Assembly (NCBI RefSeq): GCF_900104225.1
Contig: NZ_FNJK01000001.1
Coordinates: 310,001-374,000, forward strand
DNA length: 64,000 nucleotides
Source: Streptococcus equinus
GTDB lineage: Bacteria > Bacillota > Bacilli > Lactobacillales > Streptococcaceae
Direction: 5' to 3'
The notes beneath the pieces are model-generated. The model was given only the letters and a program-made list of their open reading frames with translations, searched no databases and was not told the origin of the DNA. Shown here one piece after another: positions 45,602 through 54,299 of this stretch. Made by a program: the position numbers and the translations under genes. The number at the start of each line of letters is the position of its first letter. Position 1 is the stretch's first letter.

Positions 45602-46747
45602 ATGATTTACTTTGATAACTCTGCCACAACAATTCCTTATCCTGAAGTATTACGAACTTATCAGGAAGTGGCAAGTAAAATTTATGGAAATCCCTCAAGC
45701 TTGCACAATCTAGGAACAAAAGCTAGTCGTATCTTAGAAGCAAGTCGTAAACAAATTGCTGATTTACTTGGGGTAAAAAGCACAGAGATTATTTTCACTT
45801 CTGGCGGTACAGAAGGTGACAACTGGGTTCTTAAAGGTGTTGCTTTTGAAAAAGAGCGCTATGGAAAACACATTATCGTATCAGATATCGAACACCCAGC
45901 TGTAAAAGAATCTGCAAAATGGTTAGCAGAACACGGATTTGAAGTTTCTTATGCACCTGTTAATGAAAAAGGGTTTGTTGATGTTGATAAATTAGCAGAG
46001 CTTTTACGTCCAGATACAACTCTTGTATCAATTATGGCTGTTAATAACGAAATTGGTTCTATCCAACCAATCAAAGCTATCTCAGAATTACTATCTGATA
46101 AACCAGGAATTTCATTCCACGTGGATGCTGTCCAAGCAATTGGGAAAATTCCAGCTGCTGATTATCTAACAGATCGTGTTGATTTTGCAAGTTTTTCTGG
46201 ACACAAATTCCACAGTGTGCGTGGTGTCGGTTTCATTTATAAAAAAGAAGGTAAAAAACTTAATCCCTTACTAGCTGGTGGTGGTCAAGAAGGTGATCTT
46301 CGTTCAACTACTGAAAATGTGGCAGGGATTGCAGCGACAGCTAAAGCTCTTCGTTTGGTGACTGATAAAGAAGCTTATGCACTTCCAAAAATCGCGAAAA
46401 TGAAAGAAATCATCTTCGATGAACTTGCTAAACATGAAGATATCCTTATTTTCTCTGGTAAGGATGATACATTTGCACCAAACATTTTAACATTTGGCAT
46501 TAAAGGTGTTCGTGGAGAAGTTGTGGTTCATGCCTTTGAAGAGCATGAAATTTATATTTCAACAACTTCAGCTTGTTCATCAAAAGCTGGAAAACCAGCA
46601 GGCACTTTGATTGCTATGGGACTTCCGACAAAATTGGCTCAATCAGCTGTTCGCATCAGTCTTGATGACGACAATGATATGGGACAAGTGGAACAATTCT
46701 TAACAATTTTCAAACAAGTTTACGAAAAGACAAAAAAAGTAAGATAA
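45602..46747 (+). CDS. nifS: Cysteine desulfurase, NifS/IscS family
   Basis: This PLP enzyme takes sulfur from cysteine as a persulfide and passes it on, here most likely to ThiI encoded next door. The 381-aa protein has the PLP Lys202 in SGHKFHS, the active-site Cys325 in STTSACSSKAG, and HVDAVQAIGK. I place the start at 45602, 5 bases after AGGAAG, rather than the in-frame GTG at 45584. The gene is paired with thiI 41 bases later, an arrangement seen in many Firmicutes for 4-thiouridine synthesis. Confidence 0.93.
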   Translation: MIYFDNSATTIPYPEVLRTYQEVASKIYGNPSSLHNLGTKASRILEASRKQIADLLGVKSTEIIFTSGGTEGDNWVLKGVAFEKERYGKHIIVSDIEHPAVKESAKWLAEHGFEVSYAPVNEKGFVDVDKLAELLRPDTTLVSIMAVNNEIGSIQPIKAISELLSDKPGISFHVDAVQAIGKIPAADYLTDRVDFASFSGHKFHSVRGVGFIYKKEGKKLNPLLAGGGQEGDLRSTTENVAGIAATAKALRLVTDKEAYALPKIAKMKEIIFDELAKHEDILIFSGKDDTFAPNILTFGIKGVRGEVVVHAFEEHEIYISTTSACSSKAGKPAGTLIAMGLPTKLAQSAVRISLDDDNDMGQVEQFLTIFKQVYEKTKKVR

Positions 46748-46755
46748 TCAATAAG

Positions 46756-46791
46756 AAAGGATAAAGAGAGACTTCTCTTTAATAAATTATG
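46756..46791 (+). promoter_or_regulatory. Hairpin-bridged ribosome binding site of thiI
   Basis: AAAGGA (46756-46761) is followed at once by an 8-bp perfect hairpin, TAAAGAGA/TCTCTTTA with a GACT loop (46762-46781). Seven bases then lead to ATG 46789. The linear distance of 27 bases is too long, but folding would leave 7. No other good Shine-Dalgarno lies nearer. Confidence 0.7.
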
Positions 46792-48003
46792 CAATACTCA
46801 GAAATTATGGTTCGCTACGGCGAATTATCAACTAAAGGAAAGAACCGCATGCGTTTCATCAACAAATTGAAACGTAATATGAAACACGTTCTTTCTATTT
46901 ATCCTGATGTGCGTGTTGTGGCTGATCGCGACCGTGCTCACATTTTCTTGAATGGAACAGATTATGTCCCAGTTGCTGAATCATTAAAACAAATCTTTGG
47001 TATTCAAGCATTCTCACCTTCTTACAAAGTTGAAAAGAATCTTGAAACTATCAAAAAAGCTGTTCAAGATGTCATGAAAGACGTTTATCATGAAGGATTA
47101 ACTTTTAAAATCACAAGTAAACGTAGTGACCACAATTTTGAAATGGACAGTCGCGAATTGAACCAATTCCTTGGTTCAGCAGTATTTGAAGTTTTACCGG
47201 ATATTCAAGCTCAAATGAAAGGTCCAGATGTCAACCTAAAAGTTGAGATTCGTGAAGAAGCAGCTTATCTTTCATATGAAAATATTAAAGGTGCTGGTGG
47301 TCTTCCTGTTGGAACAGCTGGCCGTGGAATGTTGATGCTGTCTGGTGGTATTGATTCACCAGTTGCTGGTTACCTTGCCCTTAAACGTGGGGTTGATATT
47401 GAAGCAGTTCACTTTGCCAGCCCTCCATACACAAGTCCAGGTGCTCTTAAAAAAGCGCAAGATTTGACACGCAAATTGACAAAATTTGGTGGTAACATTG
47501 ATTTCATCGAAGTGCCATTTACTGAAATCCAAGAAGAAATCAAAGAAAAAGCTCCTGAAGCTTACTTGATGACTTTGACTCGTCGTTTTATGATGCGTAT
47601 TACTGACCGTATTCGTGAAGAACGTAATGGTTTGGTCATCATTAATGGTGAAAGCCTTGGGCAAGTTGCTAGTCAAACGCTTGAAAGCATGCGTGCTATC
47701 AATGCTGTAACAGCTACACCAATTATCCGTCCAGTTGTAACAATGGATAAATTAGAAATCATTGATATCGCACAAAAAATCGATACCTTTGATATTTCTA
47801 TCCAACCATTTGAAGATTGCTGTACGATTTTTGCACCAGATCGTCCAAAAACAAATCCAAAAATCAAAAATGTTGAACAATATGAAAAACGTATGGATGT
47901 TGAAGGTCTTGTTGAACGTGCGGTTGCCGGAATTAAAGTGACAACCATTACACCACAAGCAGAACATGATGAAGTCGACGATTTGATTGAAGATTTATTA
48001 TAA
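46789..48003 (+). CDS. thiI: tRNA 4-thiouridine sulfurtransferase ThiI
   Basis: ThiI adenylates U8 of tRNA and installs sulfur to give 4-thiouridine. In some organisms it also serves thiamin synthesis. The 404-aa protein has an N-terminal ferredoxin-like/THUMP region (to about 165) and a PP-loop SGGIDSP at residues 185-191. No rhodanese domain is present, as usual in Gram-positive forms. Persulfide must therefore come from a desulfurase such as the adjacent NifS. The Cys pair in EDCCTIFAP may act in sulfur relay. Its ribosome site is unusual, being separated by a hairpin. Confidence 0.95.
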   Translation: MQYSEIMVRYGELSTKGKNRMRFINKLKRNMKHVLSIYPDVRVVADRDRAHIFLNGTDYVPVAESLKQIFGIQAFSPSYKVEKNLETIKKAVQDVMKDVYHEGLTFKITSKRSDHNFEMDSRELNQFLGSAVFEVLPDIQAQMKGPDVNLKVEIREEAAYLSYENIKGAGGLPVGTAGRGMLMLSGGIDSPVAGYLALKRGVDIEAVHFASPPYTSPGALKKAQDLTRKLTKFGGNIDFIEVPFTEIQEEIKEKAPEAYLMTLTRRFMMRITDRIREERNGLVIINGESLGQVASQTLESMRAINAVTATPIIRPVVTMDKLEIIDIAQKIDTFDISIQPFEDCCTIFAPDRPKTNPKIKNVEQYEKRMDVEGLVERAVAGIKVTTITPQAEHDEVDDLIEDLL

Positions 48004-48028
48004 TTACATAAATAATTACATAAATAAA

Positions 48029-48062
48029 AGAGGTTGAGGATTTTTGTCCTAGCCTTTTTTAC
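48029..48062 (+). terminator. Rho-independent terminator after thiI
   Basis: AGGTTGAGGA pairs with TCCTAGCCT (one bulge and a G-U) around TTTTTG, then six T. Confidence 0.75.
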
Positions 48063-48075
48063 TACCAGTGAAATC

Positions 48076-48104
48076 CTGAAAGCCTAATCATAAAATGGTA
48101 TAAT
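48076..48104 (+). promoter_or_regulatory. Promoter of the capA-like gene
   Basis: -35 CTGAAA (48076-48081), a 17-base spacer, and extended -10 TGG-TATAAT (48099-48104). Confidence 0.7.
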
Positions 48105-48128
48105 AACCACATGGAGGTGTGATTAAGG

Positions 48129-49334
48129 ATGTTAGATAGGATAATTTATAAAAAGACAACTTTTGCTTGCTTGGCATTTATTTTGCTTAGCTTATTGGGA
48201 GCAGCTTTTTATGGTTTAGCTTTTGAAAAGCATTCCCCAAGTGATAAGACTCACCAGTCAAAAGCTCATCCAAGTAGGGTGAAAACGGCGCGTGTCATGG
48301 CTAATGGCGATATTCTTATTCATAATGGCCTTTACGGTAGTGCTGAACAGGCTGATGGGACTTATGATTTCAAACCTTTCTTTGAATATGCCAAAGACTG
48401 GATTTCAAGTGCTGATTTAGCTATTGGCGATTATGAGGGAACAATCAGCCCAGATTATCCTTTAGCTGGCTATCCGTTGTTTAATGCACCCAGTGAAATT
48501 GCGGACGCTATGAAAGATACAGGATATGATGTGGTTGATTTGGCTCACAATCATATCCTAGATTCAGGTCTTTCTGGTGCCATTAATACGGTAAAAACAT
48601 TTGATAAGTTGGGCATGCCAAGTATCGGTGTTTATAAGAAAGACCGTGATAAAGAAGATATTTTAATTAAAAATGTTAATGGTATCAAAATCGCTATTTT
48701 AGGTTATTCTTATGCTTATAATGGTTTAGAAGCAAATCTGTCATCTGAAGATTATGAAAAACATATGTCTGATTTGGATGAAGATAAGATGAAAGCAGAA
48801 ATTCAGGAAGCTGAAAAGAAAGCAGATGTAACGATTGTCATGCCACAAATGGGTGTGGAGTATCAACGTGAACCCACTCAAGAACAAGTTACGCTTTACC
48901 ATAAGATGATCGATTGGGGAGCAGATGTTATTTTTGGTGGACACCCACATGTTGTTGAGCCTTCTGAGACTATTGAAAAAGGCGGTGAAAAGAAATTCAT
49001 TATCTACTCAATGGGGAACTTTATTTCGAATCAACGGTTAGAAACAGTAGATGACATTTGGACAGAACGTGGTCTGTTGATGGATGTGACATTTGAAAAG
49101 AAAAATCAAAAAACCAAAATCAAAACTGTCAAAGCTCACCCAACAATGGTTTGGGTTTGGAGCAAGGGCGTGACAGGATCAGAAGGCTTTGTGCTTTCAG
49201 ATTATCGCACGCTTATTTTAGAAGATTTTATCAAGGGTGGTAAGTATCGTGACAAACTTGATGCTAATATGCAAGAAAAAGTTGATACTGCCTACCAAGA
49301 AATGAACGAACTAGTAAATTTAAAATGGAATTGA
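48129..49334 (+). CDS. CapA/PgsA-family poly-gamma-glutamate synthesis-type protein
   Basis: A 401-aa membrane-anchored protein with one N-terminal hydrophobic segment (about 9-32) and an extracellular metallophosphatase-like CapA domain. Conserved blocks are MANGDILIHNG, LAIGDYEGTISP, VDLAHNHILDSG, VVMPQMGVEY-like and FGGHPHVVEP. In Bacillus, CapA/PgsA is part of the poly-gamma-glutamate synthesis and export complex. No capB/capC neighbours are present here, so the role in this organism is open. TGGAGGTG is 9 bases upstream. It overlaps the GNAT gene by 10 bases. Confidence 0.86.
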   Translation: MLDRIIYKKTTFACLAFILLSLLGAAFYGLAFEKHSPSDKTHQSKAHPSRVKTARVMANGDILIHNGLYGSAEQADGTYDFKPFFEYAKDWISSADLAIGDYEGTISPDYPLAGYPLFNAPSEIADAMKDTGYDVVDLAHNHILDSGLSGAINTVKTFDKLGMPSIGVYKKDRDKEDILIKNVNGIKIAILGYSYAYNGLEANLSSEDYEKHMSDLDEDKMKAEIQEAEKKADVTIVMPQMGVEYQREPTQEQVTLYHKMIDWGADVIFGGHPHVVEPSETIEKGGEKKFIIYSMGNFISNQRLETVDDIWTERGLLMDVTFEKKNQKTKIKTVKAHPTMVWVWSKGVTGSEGFVLSDYRTLILEDFIKGGKYRDKLDANMQEKVDTAYQEMNELVNLKWN

Positions 49335-49870
49335 GAAAACAAAAAGTAACATTATTTTCAAAAAGTTATCGTGATGTTAAGCAATTATACATAGCTGCCT
49401 TTCCGGCTGTGGAACGAGCACCTTATTTTCCTTTAGTTTTAAATAGCTATCGAGGATTAGCTGATTTCTATGCTTATTACGATGGTGATACATTTGTGGG
49501 GTTGGCTTATATTTTACAAAATGAAGAGGTTGTTTACCTCTTCTTTCTAGCTGTTAACACGCAAATCCGTTCTCGCGGTTATGGCTCTGCTATTTTACAA
49601 GATATCAAGCATCTAGCCAATAAAAGACCAATAATTCTAGCTATGGAACCTTTAGATGAGAAAGCTGAGAATTATGAGCAACGTCTTAAACGTGTCAAAT
49701 TTTACGAAAGAAATGGCTTTTCAATCACTGATTATTATTATCATGAAGGAAAAGAAGTCTATCAAATGATGGCAACTGATGCTAATATTGATATTCAGTC
49801 GGTTGAAACCTTAACTAAAAAGGCTGTTCTTGGCCTAGTTCCAGTTTCTTTTCATCAAAAAGGTCAATGA
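49325..49870 (+). CDS. GNAT-family N-acetyltransferase
   Basis: A 181-aa acetyltransferase-like protein. The GNAT fold shows in the central beta-strand YLFFLAVNTQIRSRGYGSAIL, where RSRGYGSA is the acetyl-CoA pyrophosphate loop. VKFYERNGF follows near the C-terminal part. It begins inside the end of the capA-like gene with no clear ribosome site, which suggests coupled translation. The substrate cannot be deduced. The pairing with capA may be simply operonic. Confidence 0.84.
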   Translation: MELRKQKVTLFSKSYRDVKQLYIAAFPAVERAPYFPLVLNSYRGLADFYAYYDGDTFVGLAYILQNEEVVYLFFLAVNTQIRSRGYGSAILQDIKHLANKRPIILAMEPLDEKAENYEQRLKRVKFYERNGFSITDYYYHEGKEVYQMMATDANIDIQSVETLTKKAVLGLVPVSFHQKGQ

Positions 49871-49905
49871 AAACGCAATATAAGTAAAAAAAGCCAGCAT
49901 ATTTC

Positions 49906-49934
49906 TTGCTTTAATCATCTTAACATGTTAAAAT
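49906..49934 (+). promoter_or_regulatory. Promoter of rplU-prp-rpmA
   Basis: -35 TTGCTT (49906-49911), a 17-base spacer, and extended -10 TGT-TAAAAT (49929-49934), followed by a structured leader. Confidence 0.72.
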
Positions 49935-49940
49935 ATGAAC

Positions 49941-50065
49941 GTTGACTAAATGCACATCCTGTGCAACCGCACGAAAATCGTTATTAAGCAACTCTAGAGG
50001 TTCACGATTTAGGCGAGTCTTCACAAGCGGAAAAATCCGCAACAAAATTTTATAGGAGGTGCACG
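49941..50065 (+). ncRNA. L21-type ribosomal protein leader
   Basis: About 125 bases of leader before rplU have the recurring features of the Firmicutes L21 leader. These are GTGC(AACC)GCAC near the start, a CGATTT/AAATCG-type long pairing across 49977-50011, and GCGGA(AAAA)TCCGC near 50028-50041. It then runs to the AGGAGGTG ribosome site. No strong terminator is evident. The identification is by pattern memory, not by covariance search. Confidence 0.68.
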
Positions 50066-50380
50066 ATGAGCACATATGCAATCATCAAAACTGGTGGAAA
50101 ACAAGTTAAAGTTGAAGTAGGTCAAGCTATCTATGTTGAAAAACTTGATGTTGAAGCTGGTTCAGAAGTAACATTTAACGAAGTTGTTCTTGTTGGTGGT
50201 GAAAAAACTGTTGTTGGTACACCAGTTGTTGAAGGAGCTTCTGTTGTTGGTACTGTTGAAAAACAAGGAAAACAAAAGAAAGTTGTTACTTTCAAATACA
50301 AACCTAAAAAAGGTTCACACCGTAAACAAGGTCACCGTCAACCTTACACTAAAGTTGTTATCAACGCTATCAACGCTTAA
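50066..50380 (+). CDS. rplU: 50S ribosomal protein L21 (bL21)
   Basis: A 104-aa ribosomal protein of the large subunit. It opens [20 protein letters not shown] and ends with the basic [20 protein letters not shown] block typical of bL21. A strong TAGGAGGTG ribosome site lies just upstream, after the structured leader. It is followed by prp and rpmA in the standard Firmicutes order. Confidence 0.98.
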   Translation: MSTYAIIKTGGKQVKVEVGQAIYVEKLDVEAGSEVTFNEVVLVGGEKTVVGTPVVEGASVVGTVEKQGKQKKVVTFKYKPKKGSHRKQGHRQPYTKVVINAINA

Positions 50381-50392
50381 TTTAGCATTCTC

Positions 50393-50728
50393 ATGATTCA
50401 AGCAACTTTTATTCGTCATCAAGGCAACTTAGAAAGTGTTGAACTGACTGGTCATGCCGGCAGTGGTGAATATGGCTTTGATATCGTATGTGCAGCTGTT
50501 TCAACTCTTTCGATTAACCTAGTTAATTCGTTAGAAGTTTTGACAGATTGTGACGTTGATTTAGCTATCAATGAGATTGATGGTGGTTATATGAAGATTG
50601 ATATCTCTCATATGACTAAAAAGACAGATGAGAAAGTTCAACTTTTATTTGAAAGCTTTCTTTTAGGAATGACAAACTTGGCTGAAAATTCGAAAGAGTT
50701 TGTGTCAGTTAAGGTCATTGCAAACTAA
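50393..50728 (+). CDS. prp: Ribosomal-processing cysteine protease Prp
   Basis: Prp trims the N-terminal extension of ribosomal protein L27 in Firmicutes. The 111-aa protein has the catalytic dyad His21 (LTGHAGSGEYGFD) and Cys33 (DIVCAAVSTLS), with the usual spacing. It sits between rplU and rpmA, whose product carries the matching cleavage site. No Shine-Dalgarno precedes its ATG. It is probably translated by coupling to rplU, which would keep the protease level low relative to the ribosomal proteins. Confidence 0.93.
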   Translation: MIQATFIRHQGNLESVELTGHAGSGEYGFDIVCAAVSTLSINLVNSLEVLTDCDVDLAINEIDGGYMKIDISHMTKKTDEKVQLLFESFLLGMTNLAENSKEFVSVKVIAN

Positions 50729-50749
50729 TTTGAAAAGAGGACACTACAT

Positions 50750-51043
50750 ATGTTAAAAATGAATCTTGCTAACTTGCAACTTTTCGCCCACAAAAAAGGT
50801 GGAGGTTCTACATCAAATGGTCGTGATTCTGAAGCAAAACGTCTTGGTGCTAAAGCAGCTGACGGTCAAACTGTTTCAGGTGGATCAATCCTTTACCGTC
50901 AACGCGGTACTCACATCTACCCAGGTGTGAACGTAGGTCGCGGTGGTGACGATACACTTTTCGCTAAAGTTGAAGGTGTTGTTCGTTTCGAACGTAAAGG
51001 TCGCGATAAACGTCAAGTATCAGTTTATCCAATCGCAAAATAA
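50750..51043 (+). CDS. rpmA: 50S ribosomal protein L27 (bL27) with cleavable N-terminal extension
   Basis: A 97-aa large-subunit protein whose mature N terminus reaches toward the peptidyl-transferase centre. The first 12 residues end in LQLF and are followed by [15 protein letters not shown]. Prp is known to cut after this Phe in Firmicutes. The ATG at 50750 fits AGAGG at 9-base spacing better than the internal ATG at 50759. Conserved L27 segments continue through [10 protein letters not shown] and [11 protein letters not shown]. Confidence 0.97.
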   Translation: MLKMNLANLQLFAHKKGGGSTSNGRDSEAKRLGAKAADGQTVSGGSILYRQRGTHIYPGVNVGRGGDDTLFAKVEGVVRFERKGRDKRQVSVYPIAK

Positions 51044-51051
51044 TTTAACAG

Positions 51052-51077
51052 AAAGTCTGCTTTTGCAGGCTTTTTTT
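51052..51077 (+). terminator. Rho-independent terminator after rpmA
   Basis: AGTCTGC (51054-51060) pairs with GCAGGCT (51065-51071, one G-U) around TTTT, with a T run to 51077. Confidence 0.9.
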
Positions 51078-51147
51078 GATTTGTCGCAAAAGTGAGATTT
51101 ATGGTAATTGTCTTGCTTTACTTGATATAGCGCCATTAGTTATAATT

Positions 51148-51156
51148 TGCTATAAT
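51148..51156 (+). promoter_or_regulatory. Extended -10 promoter of the LysR gene
   Basis: TGC-TATAAT (51151-51156) has no matched -35 at 16-18 bases. A second TATAAT at 51141-51146 lies just upstream. Confidence 0.55.
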
Positions 51157-51191
51157 AAAGGTGATTGATTTTTTAGAAAGAATGATTGACA

Positions 51192-52109
51192 ATGAATATA
51201 CAACAACTACGATATGTTGTAGCTATTGCAAACAGTGGGACCTTTCGTGAAGCAGCTTCAAAGCTTTTTGTCAGTCAACCAAGTTTGTCAGTAGCTATTA
51301 AAGACCTTGAAGGTGAATTAGGTTTTCAAATTTTCACACGTACAACAACAGGTGCTGTTTTAACTAGTCATGGGATGACATTTTATGAAAAAGCTTTGGA
51401 AGTTGTTAAGAGCTTTGATTCGTTTGAGAAGCAATTTTCTCAATCAGCTTCAGATTCTGATGAGTTTTCAATTGCTAGTCAACACTATGATTTTTTGCCA
51501 CCGTTGATAACTGCTTTTTCAAAAGCACATCCAGAACATAAAGATTTTCGTATTTTTGAATCAACAACGATTCAAATTTTTGATGAGGTTGCTCAGGGTG
51601 ATAGCGAAATTGGAATTATTTATTTAAATAATCAAAATCGTAAGGGACTTTTACAGCGTATGGAAAAACTTGGCTTGGAATTTGTCGAGTTGATTCCTTT
51701 TAAAACTCATATTTATCTGGCTAAAACTCATCCTTTGGCACAAAAAGAAAGTCTTGTAATGGAGGATTTGAAGGAGCTACCAACGGTACGTTTCACCCAA
51801 GAAAAAGACGAGTACCTTTATTATTCTGAGAATTTTGTTGATACCAGTGATAGTCCGCATGTTTTCAATGTGACTGACCGTGCAACCTTAAATGGTATTT
51901 TAGAGCGGACAGATGCTTACGCAACTGGTTCTGGTTTCTTAGATAGCCGTAGTTTCAATGGTATTACCGTTATTCCGCTTGAAGATAAGCTAGATAATAA
52001 AATGGTTTATATCAAACGTCGTGATAAAAATTTATCAGCCTGTGCTTTGAAATTCATCGCTGTCATGAAAGATTATTTTGAAAAATTCAGTCCAAAGGTG
52101 ACCAAATGA
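51192..52109 (+). CDS. LysR-type transcriptional regulator, CpsY/MtaR-like
   Basis: A 305-aa LysR regulator. The N-terminal winged helix-turn-helix ([18 protein letters not shown]... [18 protein letters not shown]) spans about 1-65. A linker helix and a periplasmic-binding-protein-like effector domain follow. In streptococci the LysR protein next to lspA resembles CpsY/MtaR, tied to methionine supply and capsule or metabolism. This exact orthology is inferred from location. The start is ATG 51192; a TTG at 51186 is closer to the weak AGAAAG site and remains possible. It overlaps lspA by 4 bases. Confidence 0.87.
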   Translation: MNIQQLRYVVAIANSGTFREAASKLFVSQPSLSVAIKDLEGELGFQIFTRTTTGAVLTSHGMTFYEKALEVVKSFDSFEKQFSQSASDSDEFSIASQHYDFLPPLITAFSKAHPEHKDFRIFESTTIQIFDEVAQGDSEIGIIYLNNQNRKGLLQRMEKLGLEFVELIPFKTHIYLAKTHPLAQKESLVMEDLKELPTVRFTQEKDEYLYYSENFVDTSDSPHVFNVTDRATLNGILERTDAYATGSGFLDSRSFNGITVIPLEDKLDNKMVYIKRRDKNLSACALKFIAVMKDYFEKFSPKVTK

Positions 52110-52579
52110 AAAACTATAGAAAACTTTATTTCCCATTAGCTGCAGTGGTGTTGATTTTGTTGGATCAATTAAGCAAGCAATGGATTGTCAATCATATTCC
52201 TTTAAATACCATTCGCAAATGTGTGCCAGGTATTTTTAGCTTAACTTATTTACGTAATTATGGTGCAGCTTTCTCTATTTTGCAGAATCAGCAGTGGTTT
52301 TTTACGGTGATTACACTTGCTGTTGTCGGAGCCGCTTGCTATTATTTTATTAAAAATATCAATGGCAATTTTTGGTTCTTATTTGGACTTTTGCTGATTA
52401 TTTCAGGTGGAATCGGTAATTTTATTGACCGTTTGCGACTTGGTTACGTTGTTGATATGGTTCATTTGGATTTTATGAATTTTGCTATTTTTAATGTGGC
52501 GGATTCGTATTTAACAGTTGGGGTCGTGATTTTATTTATCGCCCTATGGAAAGAGGAGGAAAATGGAATTAATCATTAA
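52106..52579 (+). CDS. lspA: Lipoprotein signal peptidase (signal peptidase II)
   Basis: LspA cleaves prolipoproteins before the lipid-modified Cys. The substrates include the lipoprotein encoded at 28095. The 157-aa protein has four membrane segments. The catalytic aspartates are Asp108 ([10 protein letters not shown]) and Asp133 ([10 protein letters not shown]), with the conserved NYGAAFSIL segment before them. It overlaps the LysR gene by 4 bases and rluD by 17 bases, so the three are likely one transcript. Confidence 0.96.
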   Translation: MKNYRKLYFPLAAVVLILLDQLSKQWIVNHIPLNTIRKCVPGIFSLTYLRNYGAAFSILQNQQWFFTVITLAVVGAACYYFIKNINGNFWFLFGLLLIISGGIGNFIDRLRLGYVVDMVHLDFMNFAIFNVADSYLTVGVVILFIALWKEEENGINH

Positions 52580-53459
52580 AGAAGCTGGCGCTCGTTTGGA
52601 TAAGGCGTTAGCAGATTTAACAGACTTGTCACGTAGCCAAGCTAATGATGAAATTAAAAAAGGAACGGTTTTGGTAAATGGCAAAGCTGTTAAAGCAAAA
52701 TATGCTGTCAAAGTTGGCGATGTTGTGACTTATGAAGTACCAGAAGAAGAGGTACTTGAATATAAAGCAGAAAATATTCCACTTGATATTGTTTATGAAG
52801 ATGAAGATGTCGCAGTGGTTTACAAACCTCAAGGCATGGTTGTTCATCCATCTGTCGGTCACACGTCAGGTACTTTGGTCAATGCTTTGATGTATCATAT
52901 CAAAGATTTGTCATCTATCAATGGTGTGATTCGACCAGGAATTGTTCACCGAATCGATAAAGATACATCAGGGCTTTTGATGATTGCTAAAAATGATACT
53001 GCTCACAATGCACTTGCTGCTGAATTGAAGGATAAAAAATCACTTCGTAAATATGTAGCAATTGTTCATGGTAACATCCCGAATGATCGTGGTGTCATTG
53101 AAGCGCCGATTGGACGTTCTGAGAAAGATCGTAAAAAACAAGCTGTTACGGCTAAAGGAAAACCTGCAGTAACTCATTTCAAAGTATTAGAACGTTTTGG
53201 AAGTTATACTTTGGTTGAATTGACTTTGGAAACAGGACGTACTCACCAAATCCGTGTACACATGGCTTACATTGGCCATCCTGTCGCTGGGGATCCTTTA
53301 TATGGGCCACGTAAAACGTTGAAAGGTAATGGCCAATTCTTGCATGCTCAAACCCTTGGCTTTACACACCCTAAAACTGGTGAAACAATGACCTTTACAG
53401 CTGAAGTTCCAGAAATTTTTAAAGAAACGCTTGAAAAATTGAGAAGCGGAAGAGTTTAA
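52563..53459 (+). CDS. rluD: Pseudouridine synthase, RluD-like
   Basis: A 298-aa RluA/RluD-family enzyme making pseudouridine in 23S rRNA. An N-terminal S4 RNA-binding domain ([21 protein letters not shown], about 10-70) precedes the catalytic domain. The nucleophile Asp132 lies in the [11 protein letters not shown] motif. [21 protein letters not shown] follows near residues 220-240. It starts inside lspA, 17 bases before its stop, with GAGGAGG upstream. The target uridines are inferred from the family. Confidence 0.94.
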   Translation: MELIIKEAGARLDKALADLTDLSRSQANDEIKKGTVLVNGKAVKAKYAVKVGDVVTYEVPEEEVLEYKAENIPLDIVYEDEDVAVVYKPQGMVVHPSVGHTSGTLVNALMYHIKDLSSINGVIRPGIVHRIDKDTSGLLMIAKNDTAHNALAAELKDKKSLRKYVAIVHGNIPNDRGVIEAPIGRSEKDRKKQAVTAKGKPAVTHFKVLERFGSYTLVELTLETGRTHQIRVHMAYIGHPVAGDPLYGPRKTLKGNGQFLHAQTLGFTHPKTGETMTFTAEVPEIFKETLEKLRSGRV

Positions 53460-53475
53460 AAGAGAAGATGAAAGA

Positions 53476-53516
53476 AGCAGTAACAAACCTTTTGGGGAGT
53501 TCTGCTTTTTTAATTT
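53476..53516 (+). terminator. Terminator after rluD
   Basis: AAGCAG plus AAC pairs with GTT plus CTGCTT across an interior loop, followed by six T. It closes the LysR-lspA-rluD unit. Confidence 0.7.
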
Positions 53517-53566
53517 GTTTTTACAAAAAATGTGTCAGATATTTTTTGATGAAAATCATAATTTCC

Positions 53567-53595
53567 TTGTCAAATGATGAACGATTTGGTATTAT
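53567..53595 (+). promoter_or_regulatory. Promoter of the pyrimidine (pyr) operon
   Basis: -35 TTGTCA (53567-53572), a 17-base spacer, and extended -10 TGG-TATTAT (53590-53595), placed before the PyrR attenuator. Confidence 0.85.
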
Positions 53596-53612
53596 ATAAG
53601 AGTAAATATTAT

Positions 53613-53725
53613 CCTTTAATACTGTCCCGTGAGGCAGGCAAGGAGAGAACGGTAAAAGAAGCGTGCAACTGGTATAGTTGTACCTATATTTTGTGGAATC
53701 TCCTTGGTAACGAGGAGATTTTTTG
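53613..53725 (+). promoter_or_regulatory. PyrR-dependent attenuator of the pyr operon
   Basis: A PyrR-binding hairpin runs from 53613 to 53643. The lower stem is CCTT/AAGG, the upper stem TGTC/GGCA and the hexaloop CCGTGA. The terminator follows at 53697-53724, AATCTCCT/AGGAGATT plus a T run. In Bacillus, UMP-bound PyrR stabilises the hairpin, prevents the antiterminator and causes termination. The same mechanism is inferred here because pyrR is the next gene. Confidence 0.88.
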
Positions 53726-53746
53726 TATATTAAGAGAGGTTTGTTT

Positions 53747-54268
53747 ATGAAAACAAAAGAAATTGTTGATGACGTAACAATGAAACGTGCGATTACACGT
53801 ATCACTTATGAGATTATTGAACGAAATAAAAATCTTGACAATATTGTCCTAGCAGGAATTAAGACACGTGGTGTCTTCATTGCTCGCCGTATTCAAGATC
53901 GCTTGAAACAATTGGAAGGCATTGATATTCCTCTTGGGGAACTTGATACAAAACCTTTCCGTGATGATATGAAAGTTGAAGAAGATACAACAGATATGCC
54001 TGTAGATATTACTGGCAAAGATGTCATTTTGGTTGATGACGTTCTTTATACAGGACGTACAATTCGTGCAGCTATCGATAATTTGGTTAGCCTTGGACGA
54101 CCAGCGCGTGTAAGTCTTGCTGTATTAGTTGACCGTGGACATCGTGAACTCCCAATTCGTGCTGATTATGTTGGTAAAAACATCCCAACAAGTGCTATCG
54201 AGGAAATCATTGTTGAAGTGATCGAAGTAGATGGTAAAGATCGCGTTAGCATTGTTGATCCAAGCTAA
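53747..54268 (+). CDS. pyrR: Pyrimidine operon attenuator/uracil phosphoribosyltransferase PyrR
   Basis: PyrR binds the pyr leader RNA when UMP or UTP is plentiful, and it has weak uracil phosphoribosyltransferase activity. The 173-aa protein has the PRPP motif [13 protein letters not shown] and an RNA-binding basic face ([27 protein letters not shown]). The start is ATG 53747, 7 bases after AGAGAGG. An in-frame ATG at 53723 falls inside the terminator T tract and is rejected. It is the first gene after the attenuator. Confidence 0.96.
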   Translation: MKTKEIVDDVTMKRAITRITYEIIERNKNLDNIVLAGIKTRGVFIARRIQDRLKQLEGIDIPLGELDTKPFRDDMKVEEDTTDMPVDITGKDVILVDDVLYTGRTIRAAIDNLVSLGRPARVSLAVLVDRGHRELPIRADYVGKNIPTSAIEEIIVEVIEVDGKDRVSIVDPS

Positions 54269-54299
54269 GCAGTATTAGAATTGAGGAGGATGATAAAAA

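Noticed and set aside
48004-48028. Direct repeat AATTACATAAAT x2 after thiI
   Set aside because: Too short and AT-rich to support a functional element.
53723-53746. Upstream in-frame ATG for pyrR
   Set aside because: It falls in the T tract of the attenuator and has no ribosome site; 53747 has AGAGAGG.
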